A DNA stretch of 64,000 nt from Eopsaltria australis (GCA_034509425.1 JAVTVJ010000296.1:992001-1056000); one strand, 5' to 3'. Counted from the stretch's first letter, positions 28,326 to 41,826 are shown. Numbers and translations: made by a program. Notes: generated from the sequence alone by a model not told the origin.

Positions 28326-31300
28326 TGGGAGACAACAGCCAAGTGCTAAGGAAATCCTCACATCTTCTGTATTTCCTGGAACACACATTCAGGATCCAGT
28401 GTTGCAACTGTGTCTTCTAGACATGAAGACATCTCTGCTAAAAGCTTTGTGATGCAAGTGCCCTGTATGTTTATGGTGCTTCAGCATTTAACTATCTTTA
28501 ATGACACTGTTTATCAGAAAGGAAATTTTTTGCTAAACCAAGAGAGACAAAAAGTGTGTTTTAATGGAGTGCAGTTAGCCTCCAAAAGTGAAATAGGCTT
28601 CCATTATAAAATTCTCTACTTAAAGAAGCCTTGGATGTGGGAAGAGATGGAAAATTGAAAGAGTATTATGCACAATAGATAAGTTCAAGAGAATAAAAGC
28701 ATAGATAAATTCAGAGAATCAAAAAGAAGCCAGCCTACAGGGGGTACAGGTGTATTTCTGATTTTGTGTTTACCACATTATACTTTTGCAGCCCAAGGAG
28801 ATGGAAGCTCTTCCCCTGCAACAGGCAGAGCTCTCCCTCTCAGGAGGAGGCAGCAGGCCATTGAAACTCCAAGACCTGGGGAAGCTTTGGCTGCTTTAGG
28901 ATAATTCTACTCAGGACGACACAAGGGTCTTACTGTAGGGTTCAGAATTACACAGAGAGCAGCAAAACGCTGCTCTGAGCAATCTCTGCAGAGAACTGAG
29001 CTCACTCAGCCCTTTCCCCTTATCCCACTTAAGGCCAATTGTTAAATCAAACCTTAAAATCCAGTTGTTACCTGTGTGGGGCTGGAACTGCCCTTGTACA
29101 CAGATCAGTAACACAAAGCCAGGGGTACCAAATGCTGCACGAGCAGTTCTCTTTTCTTTTTCCTCCACATAGCACTTTTACAATCACTTCACTCATAAGG
29201 GACTGTCTTCTGTTGTTTCGTGTTGTTTCTCTGGTTACTTCAGCTACATTCGCGTTTCTCTCTCCTTCGGGCTCCCTTTAGAGGTACAAACTGTGTTCCC
29301 ACCCTTGTTGCTCAGAGAACACCTGAAAACTGCTGCCAGGTGACAGCCAGGCAGTGACCAGCATGATTCAAGTTTTTTTGTACCCAAACCAACCCAAAAT
29401 TTAAAGAATGGGACCTAAATCTTTGATTTATCCTGGCGCAAGCCTGCCACAACCCGGCTGAAGTGGGTCAGCCGTCGTCCCCCAGTGCACTCCGAGGATG
29501 TGCTGGTGTCCCTGATGTGGAAATTCAGCGGTGCAACAAAGACACCTCGTGGCTGCCCTGCAAACCACACACACACACAAAGAGCTCGGCCGGGAGGGGA
29601 TGCCTGCTCTGGTGGCAATCCTCTCACCTACTCCCTGACAGCTACTTAAAAGTATAATTAATACCCACCCCTCTTTCAAATCACCTCGGAGAAACAAGAA
29701 TTGATACTAATAAACCGACTACATTATGTCAATTGTGAAGAAAAAATAATGCACTCAATAGAAATGTGATGGTGGGCTCTGAATTGAGCATAGGAACTCA
29801 AATTATTAGATTAAAAACCCTTAAAATTCTATTCAATAATTTAATTTGATCTGATATGCGAAGTGAATGCTGTGAAAAATTTATCAAGTCTAGAAGTAAG
29901 CTCTTATATTAGGGATAGCTCTGTAAAGTCTTCTAAGAATTTTCATTTCATAGTAACATGGTAAGTTATCAATATTTGCTTTTAAACTACTTACAATTTT
30001 ATTAGAAATCAGCAGGTACATTTTTCTAGTTTTGTATAGCAGCATGTGTTTTAAACCCCTATATAATCCTTGCACACTGTACCCCAAACACTATATTTAA
30101 AAAAATACAATATGAAAAGTGAAATGTATTTTTTAAAAAATAGATGGAATAATAAGGTCCATCTACATTCAGATGTAGTTTCCCTGGCATCAGTTCACAC
30201 TGACATATATGTGAGAAAGACTCTACAGACACAGTAAACCCATTTATTTTAACAAAGTGGCAATTTTTTTTATTAAACTATTTCTGAACAAACAAAACCT
30301 TGCACAGTGAATGTGCCAGCATAAAACCTTGACCTTATATGTAATGATGCTTTATTTCCTTCCTCATCTTTGCATGAAAATTCATTGTATCATAACCAGG
30401 TCAATAACAAAGAAGAGTAATTAAGTCAGATCATGAAGCTCTTGGAAAATAGACCAACACATTGTGTAGTAAATTTGGAGAGATCAGATTCTGCCCTCCA
30501 TTTTTTCCAATGCAAATCTGAAGAAGTCATATTGAATCAGACTTACTGTAAACAAAATTCTGAGATTTTATTGCTGATTTCTACCAGGGTGAGTAAAAAC
30601 AGAACAAACCAGAGGCATCTCTGAGTCCCACAGGTATTCTGCATATATGTAAATGATTGCTTCACTGAATTAAATAATTTCTTTACATAATTGATATTTC
30701 ATATTCATTATACATTCACAATCACTGTATTAAAATGGAAGTACAAATGCCTAAACTCTCCCTTTGGTAACACCACTTAAGTCTGTGGAGCAATGCTCAG
30801 AATAATTTTTTTCCCCTGAATTTCTTTCATTTTTGCAGTTCTTTTGACCCTTAGGTTTGATTTTAGTGGAGAGGCTAGAAACAACTGCACATTACACCAC
30901 AGAGATCTTGTTTTTAAAAATATCTATTAATTTAGGGAAGTAATAATTATAATAATACTTATTTAATATATTAGTAACATCACATTCAGTCCTATCACGT
31001 ACCCTATGACAATAACTTTCTTATGTTCCCTTCATGGATGAAAGCAGGAATTTGTTAATTAACTTGGAGTTCTACTGCTAATACTGACAAGCCAGGGTTT
31101 CACCATCTACTTCAGTACATCCCTCTGAAAGCATCTTTAGAACTTCATTTGTTTTATAAAGAAGAGATTATTTACAAAGAAGAAATACTGGATTTAATAA
31201 AGAGCAGAGGAATGTGCCATCAGCGGTTCCTGAACATCCTGTTACATCTTCTAGCTCCAACTTGTTGATTTCTCTGGTTAACAGGAAAGCTTTTAGCCCT

Positions 31301-34300
31301 GTTCCAGTTGTGATATCATGAAACCAGCACTGCACTGGGGCACACATGTCCCAGAAGGGGACCTGAAGGAACCCCTAAGATAATAACAAATTACCTCATT
31401 ACCCCTCTCATCTACAGGCAGCTGGTGGATAGAGTGACTCATTCCAAACCTTCTGCCTGGTGCCATCAAAGGATAAAATCCCAAGTCTTAAAAAGCAGGT
31501 GTTTCCATTCAAATCCAAATTATCCTTTTTTTTTTTTTTTTCTCTTTTTTTCTTTTTTTTTCTTTTTTTTCCTTTTTCTTTTTTTTTTTTTTTCTAGAAT
31601 TTCCCCTCTACTGAAATATAATTTACAACCAAAATATTTAAAACCAAACAAAATGAAGCCTGGACGTTCTTAATATTCGGAAATGCAGACGTTGATGGTC
31701 CCTTTTAAGTTGGGGACTGTAGTGGAGACTCCAATTATAAAACAAAGTTGTTTTGGTTATTAAGCAAGGGTCCAGACTCCTTCTTTTGTACATTAAACAC
31801 TGCATGCATTTGTATATTAAAGAGCTCATTACCGTCTCTCTACTAGAACAGGAAAAGTCAAGCATTTGTTACTTTTTGAAGTACAGTGAGGTGAAACTGT
31901 GTCTTTTAAGAGCTTTGCCTTCCTAAGTGGGTTGCTCCTTTTGATCACAGCAAAGGAGAACACACACTTTAAACTTTCAAGGGAAATCTATATATTATAC
32001 ATAGAATTCACTTGCATTAATTATCTTGCAGTAAATTTAAGCTGCTAATTAAAAATTATGCACAAGTGTTATGATTAATTAGGTGACACACAAACTGAGG
32101 ACAAAAATTCAGTAAACTGCACCAAAGAAAAAGGGAGAAATGCATGGGTTCATATGGTTTTGGGGGTGGAATGCAACAATAAATTTAGCTCAAATGATTA
32201 CTTAGTCTTCCTGCTTTGATGCATCAGTGAATCTTCCTTGAAGTTTGAAAGAAAGAGTTCTGATTAAACACAGATCCAGTAAACAGAAACAATGAGCAGT
32301 GCTGACTAAGAGCATTCCTGTTTCATTTTTATTTAAGGGTTGTGTGTAGGATTTCTCACTTTTAATAAAATAAATTGTAAATAGGAATTAATATGTAAAT
32401 ATCTGTAACAACTGTAAAATACTAAAAGTCAGTTGGCAGTTAATAGATTTAGGGAAGATAATACTTCAAAGAAATCTAACCACAGTAGGGTAAGATTTAG
32501 GCTGTCAAGGCACCTGAATATCTTTATTGCTGCCTAAACAGATGCCATGAGGGGAAGGATTAAATAAAGAGGTCTCAATTGTCCTAAAACATCACTTCAT
32601 CTGCTCTGGGATGATGTGACTGGTGTTGCTTAATAAAAGGCAAACATTTTGTTGTTTGTTTGTTTTTTTTTTTTGCTGTCTAGTTGCCTTTGTGCTGTTC
32701 TTCCAGTTTTAGCATGTTGGATTTAATAAAGAACACTGTTAAACTGCAAACACCCAGACACTAAGCATTGAGTTGTAAAGCTACAACAGGCTGAGAGATA
32801 CAGGAAGAGATCAAAGAGCTCATGTGGCATGTGAGGAAATGCAAACAAAACTACTGATAGAGGATGCTTGCTGCAGCAGCTCATCCACATGACTCCATGT
32901 CATACGTGGTCTCCATGTGTTGGGTTTTTTGTTTTTTTTTTTAAATATGTGAGTATCAATTTACAACACAGGTTGAAATTCATCCATGCTGCTTTAGGCC
33001 AGAAAAGCCCATGTTTTAAATACCTGAGAGATGGACCTGTAACAGGATCCTTGCAGTGAAGGTCGAATCCAGCCCTGTGAAGGGGCCACCTGAGGTCAGG
33101 GCTGGGGGGAATTTAGCTCTGTGTAAATCAGTCATGCTGAGCAATGTCACTTCCTCTGACCACTGCTTTCTCATCTGCCACATCTGAGTCAGCACGGCCC
33201 TCCTTTGTTTAAATGAGGTTTATTTAAAGTGTTTCCCCTCCAGAAGTTTGGAGGTATCAGTCATGTTCCTGTGGGAACTACTCCCATCACCACTGTGCTT
33301 ATGTAAATATCAGCTGAAGATAGTTGTGAAGAAATATCTTTGGGAACAAGCCCTTAACTATCATTTTTTCATTGGCAAACGTGACATACAATTTTAAAAT
33401 GTTTTTTCTAGCAAAGAAAGCTCACAGCTTATACTGTGGTGGATAAATATAATAATATATTAAATACACCTAAGAAAAATGTTTGTTTGGGACTGACCTT
33501 ACATGAAAAGCAACTTTTCAGATTGATTGCAAAATCACCTCACTGGCTTACACATCTGATTTTGAGGAAATTTCTCCAGATAATAAATATTAATAATCAC
33601 AGTGGAAATGTAAAAGTCCAAGTTCCAGGTTTGTTCATGTCCCTGTTGTGGAGAAACATTGGATGTGATGAGAAGTGTTGGTGCAACATTCAGTCACATG
33701 CTGGTTCCAGCCTCTGGCAGTCAGTAATAGAAAGGTACTGCTGTTTGTATCATAATTATTATTCATTATATTCTTTAATATAGTATTTGTAATATTAAAA
33801 TTATAACTAAAAATATTTAACCACAGTTACGGCTTTACCCTTGCATTTCTGCTTCCATACTTAATATTTTCAATTTCTAAGCAAAGCAAGATTTCATGCA
33901 ACAGAAAGCAAGCAAACAAACAAAAAAGCAGAGTCTTGAGTTAGGGATAGAAAAGGATTAAGCATGGATTTGGGAGATACCAGCTTATTTCAGTTAAACA
34001 GCTGGCTCCATTTCATAGTACAGTCATTGTTCTAATTGCAAAATTTTAAATTGTTGTCCAAATGCTTTCTTAGATGCCTCGCAAGTTTTATCAGAAGAAA
34101 GAGAGTAAATACATTTTTGGTGGATCTGGAAAATGAGATAAAGAAAATAGAGGAAGGAAAGGAATGTTTGAAGAGAAGTGCTTTGGCTGCACCCCCCACC
34201 CAAAAAAACCCCAAAATGGAAAGAAACCAGAATGTTTGGGGCTGGTAAGACCTCACCTGCCTGGGTTTTCTGTGTGGCCCTGGTGCAGGTGGCTGGTTGG

Positions 34301-34876
34301 AGTTGCAGCACTGTGATGCACCAAATGGTTCAGAAGATGAGTTGCTGCTCCTTTGGCTTGCCCAAGAGCTCTTTCTGCATGGATGCTTCCAAGATTATTT
34401 GTAGTAATTCCCGGGTTTACACTTATCTGTAACACAAAATGCACATGGATGTTATCCCTGCATGGCCTCCCCAGCAGCCAGTCACCAAGTTCAGCATTCA
34501 TTCTTCTTTGCTTCTTAATTTCCCTCATCAGAACAGTGTTACTCCATATCTTTTCAATTCCTAGCATAGTTAGAACTTTAATTTACAGTCTGAAATTGGT
34601 CAATACATTAAAAGGAAAAAATACCCCAAAACCCCAAAGCTTTTGAAAGCACTGAAAGGCTAATACTTCTATCTGAAGATCCATCCAAGAGAGAAGAACT
34701 GAGAAAGATATATATTTCTCCAGAAAACGCATTTTCCAGCTCAGGGAACATTGTGTAAAAGTCACAGATTTGCAAAATACCCAGGAAAAATAAAGGTGTG
34801 TTTGTTAAGAGTGCTCTATATGACCATGCAATATGTAGCATGAAGGAGTATAACTATGTTAAATTTTTGGGAATAC
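28326..34876. other. Intergenic DNA between LRRC9 relic and PCNX4
   Basis: Mostly AT-rich unique sequence. Notable items are a 13 bp CA run near 29568-29580 and a 73 bp pyrimidine tract at 31523-31595. No splice-bounded coding exon was recognised on either strand. Confidence 0.5.
31523..31595 (+). repeat. Poly-pyrimidine (T-rich) tract
   Basis: Seventy-three consecutive pyrimidines, mainly T8-T16 runs separated by single C or CC. Read on the minus strand it is A-rich, but no retrocopy with a polyadenylation signal is visible next to it. Confidence 0.95.
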
Positions 34877-35035
34877 CATAAAATTCAAGAGTGGTTTGGG
34901 TTGGAAGGGATTTTAAGGATTATCTTGTTCCAACCCTTTGCCATGGGCAAGGACACCTTCCACTACCCCAGGTTGCTCCAAGCCCTGTCCAGCCTGGCCT
35001 GGAAAACTTCCAGGGATGGGAATGGGTAATGAAGA
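34877..35035 (-). mobile_element. CR1 LINE 3' fragment
   Basis: gtggtttgggttggaaggga, then ccatgggcaaggacaccttc and aggttgctccaagccctgtc mark a reversed CR1 3' end. It sits just downstream of the last LRRC9 exon relic. Confidence 0.92.
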
Positions 35036-35090
35036 AGTATAACATGTAGGAGTGTAACTGTGTAAAATATTCATGAATCTGTAATCCTGC

Positions 35091-35288
35091 TTATTTATGT
35101 TTACTTTCATTTGAGTTATTGAGAAGACGCTCTTGATGTTCAGGACCAAATACAAGATCAGAGCCAAATAAATGGGAAATGTTTTCATTCAGGTTCCCAT
35201 TTGTTGTTCTGAGAGGATTATGTCTTGTAAAGTGTGCTGGCATTCCAGGAAATCCAGAGTCCCCTGGTGAGTTTACAACTGGAAAACT
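35091..35288 (-). pseudogene. LRRC9: LRRC9 last exon relic, still open
   Basis: Sixty-five codons followed by TAA (35093-35091), preceded by a T-rich acceptor ending atgaag. The frame begins SFPVVNSPGDSGF, matching the human stretch IPVTHSPMDG, and near its end reads ISHLFGSDLVFGPE against human FSHYLGSDVTLTPE. The human protein continues for about another twenty residues. No lesion is seen in this exon, which could mean recent loss, chance, or that the 3' part is still expressed. Confidence 0.75.
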
Positions 35289-35719
35289 CTTCATAAGAAA
35301 ATAAAAAACTCCCCCAAACAATAAAGATTCTGTATCATAGTCTTCATGATAGAAATGTCTTCTTGGTTTTGCAGTAGTATAAACAGTAAAGATCAACTTC
35401 TTGTGAGTAAAGAACTGTAAACCATCTCAAATTCAGCAGTGACAACATTAAAAGAGATTTAATCAATAGCATGAAACAAGAAAGTATTATTATGTACAGA
35501 GTATGCTGGTGTCTACCTAAACCAGTACTAAATAAAGTGCCAGCCTACTTTCTGCTGGGAAAATCTCTTTTGAAGCTTAAGATCAAAAGCACTTTTTAAG
35601 CTTAAGTAACACCATACGGTTTCAATTCTTGCTTTCGAACAAGCTCTTTAAAAAGCCCAACTAAAATGCAACTGACAAACTCGAAAATCTTTTGTGTTGT
35701 TCCACTTGGATGATCTAAT

Positions 35720-35815
35720 GAGAAAATGGCTCAGTTCTGTTGCAGCTAATGAGGTATAACATCTTCACTGAACCTGAATATAAACCAGATATTTCTCTGA
35801 AGATACGGTCTGAAC
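35720..35815 (-). pseudogene. LRRC9: LRRC9 exon relic (LRRCT-like segment), frameshifted
   Basis: One frame reads RPYLQRN then IFRF, matching human CRKMLHRHMLIFRLP. The continuation (KML, then N four residues on) matches human LQMLDGSPVN only in another frame, so a frameshift lies near 35755-35765. In the first frame a TAG follows shortly. Exon limits are approximate. Confidence 0.55.
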
Positions 35816-35912
35816 ATGCTTCTATTGCTTTGCTCATTCATTCTGCCATGTTTTTATTTAAGTGATGTCCAATGAATAAAAGCACGGCTCAGTTTTGAAA
35901 TAGAACATTTAC

Positions 35913-36013
35913 ACGTGAAATGACTCAATTCCAGAAGTGCTTTGAACTCTGTACACAAGCATTGTGGCTTCAAGTGGGAAAATGTGTTTCACTAACTTCT
36001 GAAGGCCTTGAGT
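35913..36013 (-). pseudogene. LRRC9: LRRC9 LRR exon relic, open
   Basis: Bounded by an acceptor (ctgtttgcag) and a donor (CACGT|gtaaat). The frame opens GLQKLVK against human KLQSLVK and later reads VQSTSGIESFHV against human IQDITELEKLDV. The middle is diverged and about three residues longer. The TAA after FHV lies in the presumed intron. Confidence 0.5.
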
Positions 36014-36462
36014 CTGCAAACAGATATTCATGCAGCCAGACAGAGATCTGTGCTAACACATTTTTGATAGATGAAGTTCTGAGACACAACCTCAGTGTAC
36101 ATGGATTTTGACCTACCTGGTTTCAGCAGTGACCAACTATCAGTCTGAAGACTGAGGTTTGGCAATGCAGAGAAATATTATCAAATCACAGCATTTGTTC
36201 TGGTAGGACCTCTCCTGCTAAAGGGCTTTATTTATACTGTAAAATATTTATGCCAAGAAATTTCTTCAAGGATACAATAAAGACATAGGTGTTGGAAGAA
36301 AAGCAGTGAGATTTAGTGCATCAAGTAGCAGTTGCAGTTCAGCAACAGTTTTAGAAGGTGTTGAGCATGGCGACAGCACCCTGGCAGTAAAAAATTTGAG
36401 GAGACAATTGGAGTAGAATATCCTTGTGCTATAGTGTCCACTGATAGAGCTTCTTATCGTAA

Positions 36463-36727
36463 AACCATGGAATCCAAGAATGGTTTGGGTTGAAAGGGAC
36501 CTTAAAGATCATCTTGTTCCACCCCCTGCCAAGGGCAGGGACATCTTCCACTATCCCAGGTTGCTCCAAGCCCCATCCAACCTGGCCTGGAACACTGACA
36601 GGGATGGGGCAGCCACAGCTTCTCTGGGCAACCTGTGTGAGGACCTCCCCACCCTCACAATCAAGAATTCCTTCCTCATATCCAATCTAAATCTGCCTTC
36701 TTTCAGCTTATATTTATATCTATAGGT
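36463..36727 (-). mobile_element. CR1 LINE 3' fragment
   Basis: Typical reversed CR1: gaatggtttgggttgaaagg, tgctccaagccccatccaac, then ttctctgggcaacctgtgtg and a degenerate 5' side at atatccaatctaaatctgcc. It lies in a presumed intron of the LRRC9 relic. Confidence 0.95.
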
Positions 36728-38107
36728 ACAGATATAGATGTATCAGCTTCATCAATAAAGCAAAGAGGCGTGAGGAAAAGCTGAACAGGTTGATGAGGAT
36801 GTGAAAATAAAACTGATTGTACTGATGCTTATCATCATCCTTAAAACTTTTGTTTCAGGTCTGTAGAAGAACTGTTTCTGTGCTTCATAAATGCAAAACT
36901 GAGATAGAGGGAGAGAATTGGCTTGCAGAACACAAAGCGGGAACAGACTCCACATCTCCTCATTACTCTGTGGATCCTTCTGGGTAAACCGAAGTTAAAA
37001 CGAGTACTGCAGCCTTTTGAGCTGGAAGGAATTCCACTCATCAAACAAATCTCCAGAGAAGTTTCATGCTGTGATACAGAAAATACAGGTCTGCTGTGGG
37101 ACAATGAGCTGTTTCAGTGAGTGGGGTCTTAGTGATCAACGGGACTAGAGAGACAATGACCCTTCTGTTCACAGGAGACACGTGCTGGGCTGGTCTCTGC
37201 TCTGACCCCTTGCTGTTGCTGTTATTCTTGTATTTAGGAAACCTAGCACTGAATCCTACTAAAATCTCAGTTGCAATGAATTTATACTGTAAAATGAGAT
37301 GAGGCACACCCAATGAATGCAGGCAGACTGACAGATGGGTGAGCACAAGAAGATAATGAGCAATGAAATTGGTCAGTGTGGCAGACAGTGATCATAGCAG
37401 ATGCCCAACTGTTGGGAAGCTTTCTTTTGAGGTTCACTGTCAGTGAGAATTTCAGGGCAAGGTCTGGGGGAGAGCAACAGGGTCCTTGTCACCAAAAGGG
37501 GCAGCAAAGGTTGAAATGTGGCAAAAAGAGGTGTTGATGACCAGTAGCAGTGGTCAACTTGTCAGACACAATTACATCTCAAGGCATGAGGTGGGACAAA
37601 ACTTCACTCTCAGCAAGAAGGATGGGGAAAGGCAGGACTGAACCTCAATGACAGAGACAAGTACTTTGATGAGGAGGAACAGTGAGAGCTGACACAAACC
37701 AACAGGCTTGTGTCAAAGCAAAAAATGAAGTTTATTATCTGTGTTAAAGTATTTCCAGTGGAAAAAGTTGGGACAAGATAGCATCTTTCAAGACAAGGCA
37801 ATATGTTCTTGCATTATCAAGTTAAAGTTGAAAATAACTGTGTAGGTGACTGTCATCAAGAAGATAAACTGGAGTCTTAGTTAATCAGAAAAATTAGGAA
37901 GATTTAAGCATGAATATCCCATCGTGAAATTACAGTTTCAGATATTCACTCAGAACTCCTGTTAAACTCCATTTTGTAGTAATATTATGAAGCAGGAGAG
38001 TAATTTCTTCTGAAACTTTTTATTAAAAAATATCAGATACAGATACCCTGTGAGAGTGTGGGTACTTCTGCTCCTTCTGTTCTTGCTCCATGTGGATGTA
38101 GTTGCAT
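36728..38107. other. LRRC9 relic intron, nothing recognised
   Basis: Unique sequence. A 65-codon plus-strand frame at 36923-37120 (LWILLGKPKLKRVLQ region) is antisense to the relic and has no flanking splice logic that I can see. Confidence 0.4.
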
Positions 38108-38345
38108 GACACTGTGTTGTGGTTTAAACCTAGCCAGCAACTAAGTTGCCACCACTCATCTCCTCACCCCATTCCCAGGAGAAAAAAAGGTAAAAACCTG
38201 TGGGTTGAGATAAGAACACTTTAATAATTGAATTTTTTTTTAAAAAAATACTATAATAATATCATTGTAATAATTCTAACGACAAGGTAGACAGCAAAAG
38301 AAAGAGCAGAAATGAAACCTCAAAAATAAACCTATGTTTTTTATT
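38108..38345 (+). mobile_element. Avian LTR-like interspersed repeat
   Basis: Starts tgacactgtgttgtggttta and runs through agccagcaactaag, then gtgggttgagataagaacac with a T/A-rich end. I know this motif order from a widespread avian repeat but cannot name the family with certainty. No coding part is present. Confidence 0.6.
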
Positions 38346-39071
38346 TTTTCCAATTTTACAAACCCTTAGGTTGCTATAGAAATTTTATCTAGAAGGGAGA
38401 AAAATCTATTTTAATGCTATGATAACTGCATTAGGCACCCCTTATAGATTGCATGAATCCTGTCCTTGGTATCTGAATAATGTTTATTTCACTTCAAGGG
38501 GCTGGTAGGCAGCTCCCATCCTTTCCTCTGCATTTTCTGGCTGTCGAAGCACAAGCAATGGTCAGTAGTTCTACCAAAGCAAAAGCCATTCATAAGCTTT
38601 CTGAATTGCCTGGATGTTGTTTTGAAGCACTTTAGTGACAGTGGACAGCAATGTGTTTGATTTCATCTATCTGCCATCTCTACTTAAAACAAAATATCTT
38701 CCTAAATTTGATCTGGGCATCTTGAGAAACAAGGCTTGGATCAATCATTATGATTGGTGTTGCTTATATACGTAATTATGAAGAGTATATATGGATGGCT
38801 GCAATTTGATTAATCACTGGCACAGATTTCTTAGAAATTGTATCTCTGTATTATAAAAGAGATGTGTTGAAAAATTAAACAAACCTATTACTTGGAGGTG
38901 TAAATATTACATATTTGCACTCCCACTCTGTGGAAGATAGGTTAAATCTTCTGCATCCAGACCATGAAAATCAAACAAATAAATAAACAAACGTATTCTT
39001 CTGTTCATGGAAGTCTGAGGATATGGAAAGAAAACAGCTGTAAACTGCTGCTTAATTTAGTAAAATACTTA
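38346..39071. other. LRRC9 relic intron, nothing recognised
   Basis: AT-rich unique sequence without recognised exon or repeat. Confidence 0.45.
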
Positions 39072-39113
39072 TAGAATCATAGAATAGTTTGGGTTGGAAG
39101 GGATCTATTTGGT
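39072..39113 (-). mobile_element. CR1 LINE terminal fragment
   Basis: tatagaatcatagaatagtt then tgggttggaagggatct: only the last few tens of bases of a reversed CR1 copy, ending abruptly. Confidence 0.85.
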
Positions 39114-40554
39114 GACTTCTGGGTGTATTCTCACAGCAGTTGAATGACAGTAGGGCAAAATAAACCAACATGCACTGTTCCACTCATCTGCTTGTAAAGC
39201 TCCCTTTCTGTTCTGTCTGACCTGTAATTAGGCAGTATGAACTAACAGATTAATGAGAAAAGAAGGGAAAATGAGAGTTCTCATTTTACCTTTTCCTAAT
39301 GACCCAGCTAATGAAACAATGGCTTTTGTAACCCAAATTTCCACAAAACCACTAAATGTTGGTGATTGCTAAGCAGGTACAGGACATGAGGTGATTACAT
39401 TCATACACCACACATAAAACAATATCCAAAATGTATGTTAATAGGCAATATTAATTTGTGTTAAGATGTGTAAATATGTACTGTTCATATTTTACTACAC
39501 AGGCTTGTCTCAAGAAGGCTGCAAAAATGAAGGGTTAATTCAATTTCTGGAGAAAGTGTCAAGAGGATCTGGGGAGTGTTTAACACATTTTTTGTCCCTA
39601 GAATATCTCATAATTGAGAAAGAAGACAACAGTCATTAAGAGAACAACACTGACTAATTTGGAAACTGAAAGCAGAGAGAATAAATGGAAAAAATAAAGA
39701 AATGGACATTAAGAAGTAAAAACTTCCAAAAAAACTGATGAAAGAGCAAATGCAGAAAATGGGAGGAGAAAAAATTTGAGTGTATGTCTATAACAAAAGT
39801 AATCTTGACAATATTACTGTACTATTACTACCTGAAGATGGTAGAAGCATCAATAAATCTGAAATGAAGTCTAGGTGTTTACTAAATATTTTTGTGCTGC
39901 CTTTGTGGGGAAAAAATATCAATGTTATACATGTCATACAGTAATAATGAAATAATTTCCATTTCAGTATTGACTTAAATCTTGGTAAGTAGCAGCTACT
40001 GAGCTGAAAGCTGTTTTAGTCGGTGACTCTGAGTAAGTCACATTTGAAGAAGCTGGCTAAGAAACATCATGGAATGTTTATGTTGACTTACACTAAATTT
40101 GGGAATGTCAGCCAGGTTTCAGGGGTATTTAGGAAAGGTATATTTTCTCATTGTTTAAGAAAGGAAAGGAGAGGAAGCTGGAAGGTATTAGAGTAAAAAA
40201 AAATATTTTCAATCAACAAGAGGGGCATTCCTACAGTTACTGAACAATTATTTCAAGTCTGTGTGAGGAATGTTCATCTCCCATGAGGAAACAGACTCAC
40301 AAAAGAAGTACAGAAATTTGTGATTTTGTGATGAATGCCCAGACAGCCCATATCCATGTGTGCTTCTGTCAATGCCCCTTTTCCCCAGAAAATCTGAAAA
40401 CAAATTCATGTTTTTCCCACCCACCAGATGCTAAGCATATAAAAAGAATGAAGGCAAGAAGAGCTGGGTGAAGACTTGAGAAGGATGCGCACAATAACTG
40501 GGTTCTGTGGGGTTCTCTGATGCTCTGCCTCTCTTACTTCTATAAAAATTGACC

Positions 40555-40608
40555 AATGTATAGAGGGAATTCAATGTATATAGGGAACTCAATGTATGGG
40601 AGGAATTC
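40555..40608 (+). repeat. 18-bp tandem repeat, three copies
   Basis: Three adjacent 18-mers: aatgtatagagggaattc, aatgtatatagggaactc and aatgtatgggaggaattc, differing at a few positions each. Confidence 0.95.
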
Positions 40609-41460
40609 TGCATGGTGACTTTGCGAGACTTGTCTGAGTTGATGAGGCTGAATTTGACAGTGGATGTTGCAGAAATGAGTAAATGAATCCTGACAGGTCC
40701 CGGAAGTTTCAGCCCTGAAAAAGTGCACAGATGAGAAATGCAAGCTGAAAGGTGATCTGAAAATGCTTTTTAGGACACAGGCAGATCCAGTGTTGATGGC
40801 AAAAAGAAGATGAAGGGAGTGCGGCCGTCTCCTTCAGAGGATGACGGAAAGAATTTCACTTATGGAATGAGCAGAGGGAAGGAGGATTAATGGCAGGATG
40901 AAGGATTGCTCAGACTACACACAGTGCTGCAGAAGGACCTTGGATGAATATATGAAAATAAAGCCTTCTTTATGCTCATAAAGGGTGCAGTAATCTGAAC
41001 TGACTGAAGTCATTGATTCTAACAAGGGGTTGTGACTGCCATCAGAACATTCTACAGTGTAAGACAGCTGGATTTTCACAGCTCAGGCTCAAGGGACTGA
41101 AATACTATCTCAATATATTTCTCACCATCTGAATGTATATTTCTAAAATTTTGTTGTGTGATGTATTACAATTTTAAGAAGGAAAACAAAATATCAGTGG
41201 TCAATCTGATTGGAGATACATGGACACAATCTCCCAGATGAAACCAGCAGAGAGAGAGGCAGGTGCTTCCCTTGCTCAGAATGAAATCCTTTGGAGAAAG
41301 TTGGAAAAAATCCAATGTATGCCTGGCCCCCTATGCAAAGAAGGGTCCAAAATACAGATGATGGCAGCCAGGCTTAGTTGCTTGGATGAAGAAGTGGCCT
41401 AGCAAGCTGTTCACAAAGAAAAGACATCAAAGGTGATGCCCTACATGCCATATGTGTGCC

Positions 41461-41480
41461 AAACAAACAAACAAACAAAC
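41461..41480 (+). repeat. (AAAC)5 microsatellite
   Basis: Five perfect AAAC units. Confidence 0.95.
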
Positions 41481-41826
41481 CCACCAATGTACTGGGGTTC
41501 TTCAAGCTCAGAAGAGGTAAAAAAAGGGATCTCCAAAACTGCTGACACTGAAGGCACCTCCTTCCTCCTCCCTGGAGTACAGGAGAGATAAAACTATATT
41601 TTAAAAGCTGATGGCACTTGCTTCCTTTGGCAGGTCCTTGCTGTCCATAGTCACAAGGCCACATCTGAGCACAGCTGCCCCCTCTTTGTTACCTGATTTG
41701 GGAGCTTTTGTCCAGGCAGTATTGATTCAATCAGACTGTAGCTCAGCCATAATCCATGTAAAAAAGAAACACAGTTAATCAAACAGAATGTTCCTCTGCT
41801 AACACATTAGCAAAGCTGCTACTTAC

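Larger units (their letters stand above)
39114..41826. other. LRRC9 relic intron with two small tandem repeats
   Basis: Unique AT-rich DNA. Plus-strand frames at 40.28-40.47 and 41.22-41.40 kb are short and unrecognised. Tandem repeats at 40555 and 41461 are listed separately. No LRRC9 exon was identified. Confidence 0.4.

Noticed and set aside
31523..31595. Poly-A tail of a minus-strand retrocopy
   Set aside because: No coding remnant, polyadenylation signal or target-site duplication is visible beside the tract.
33055..33080. tRNA B-box-like ggtcgaatcc
   Set aside because: It lacks a base of the consensus and no cloverleaf or A-box is found upstream.
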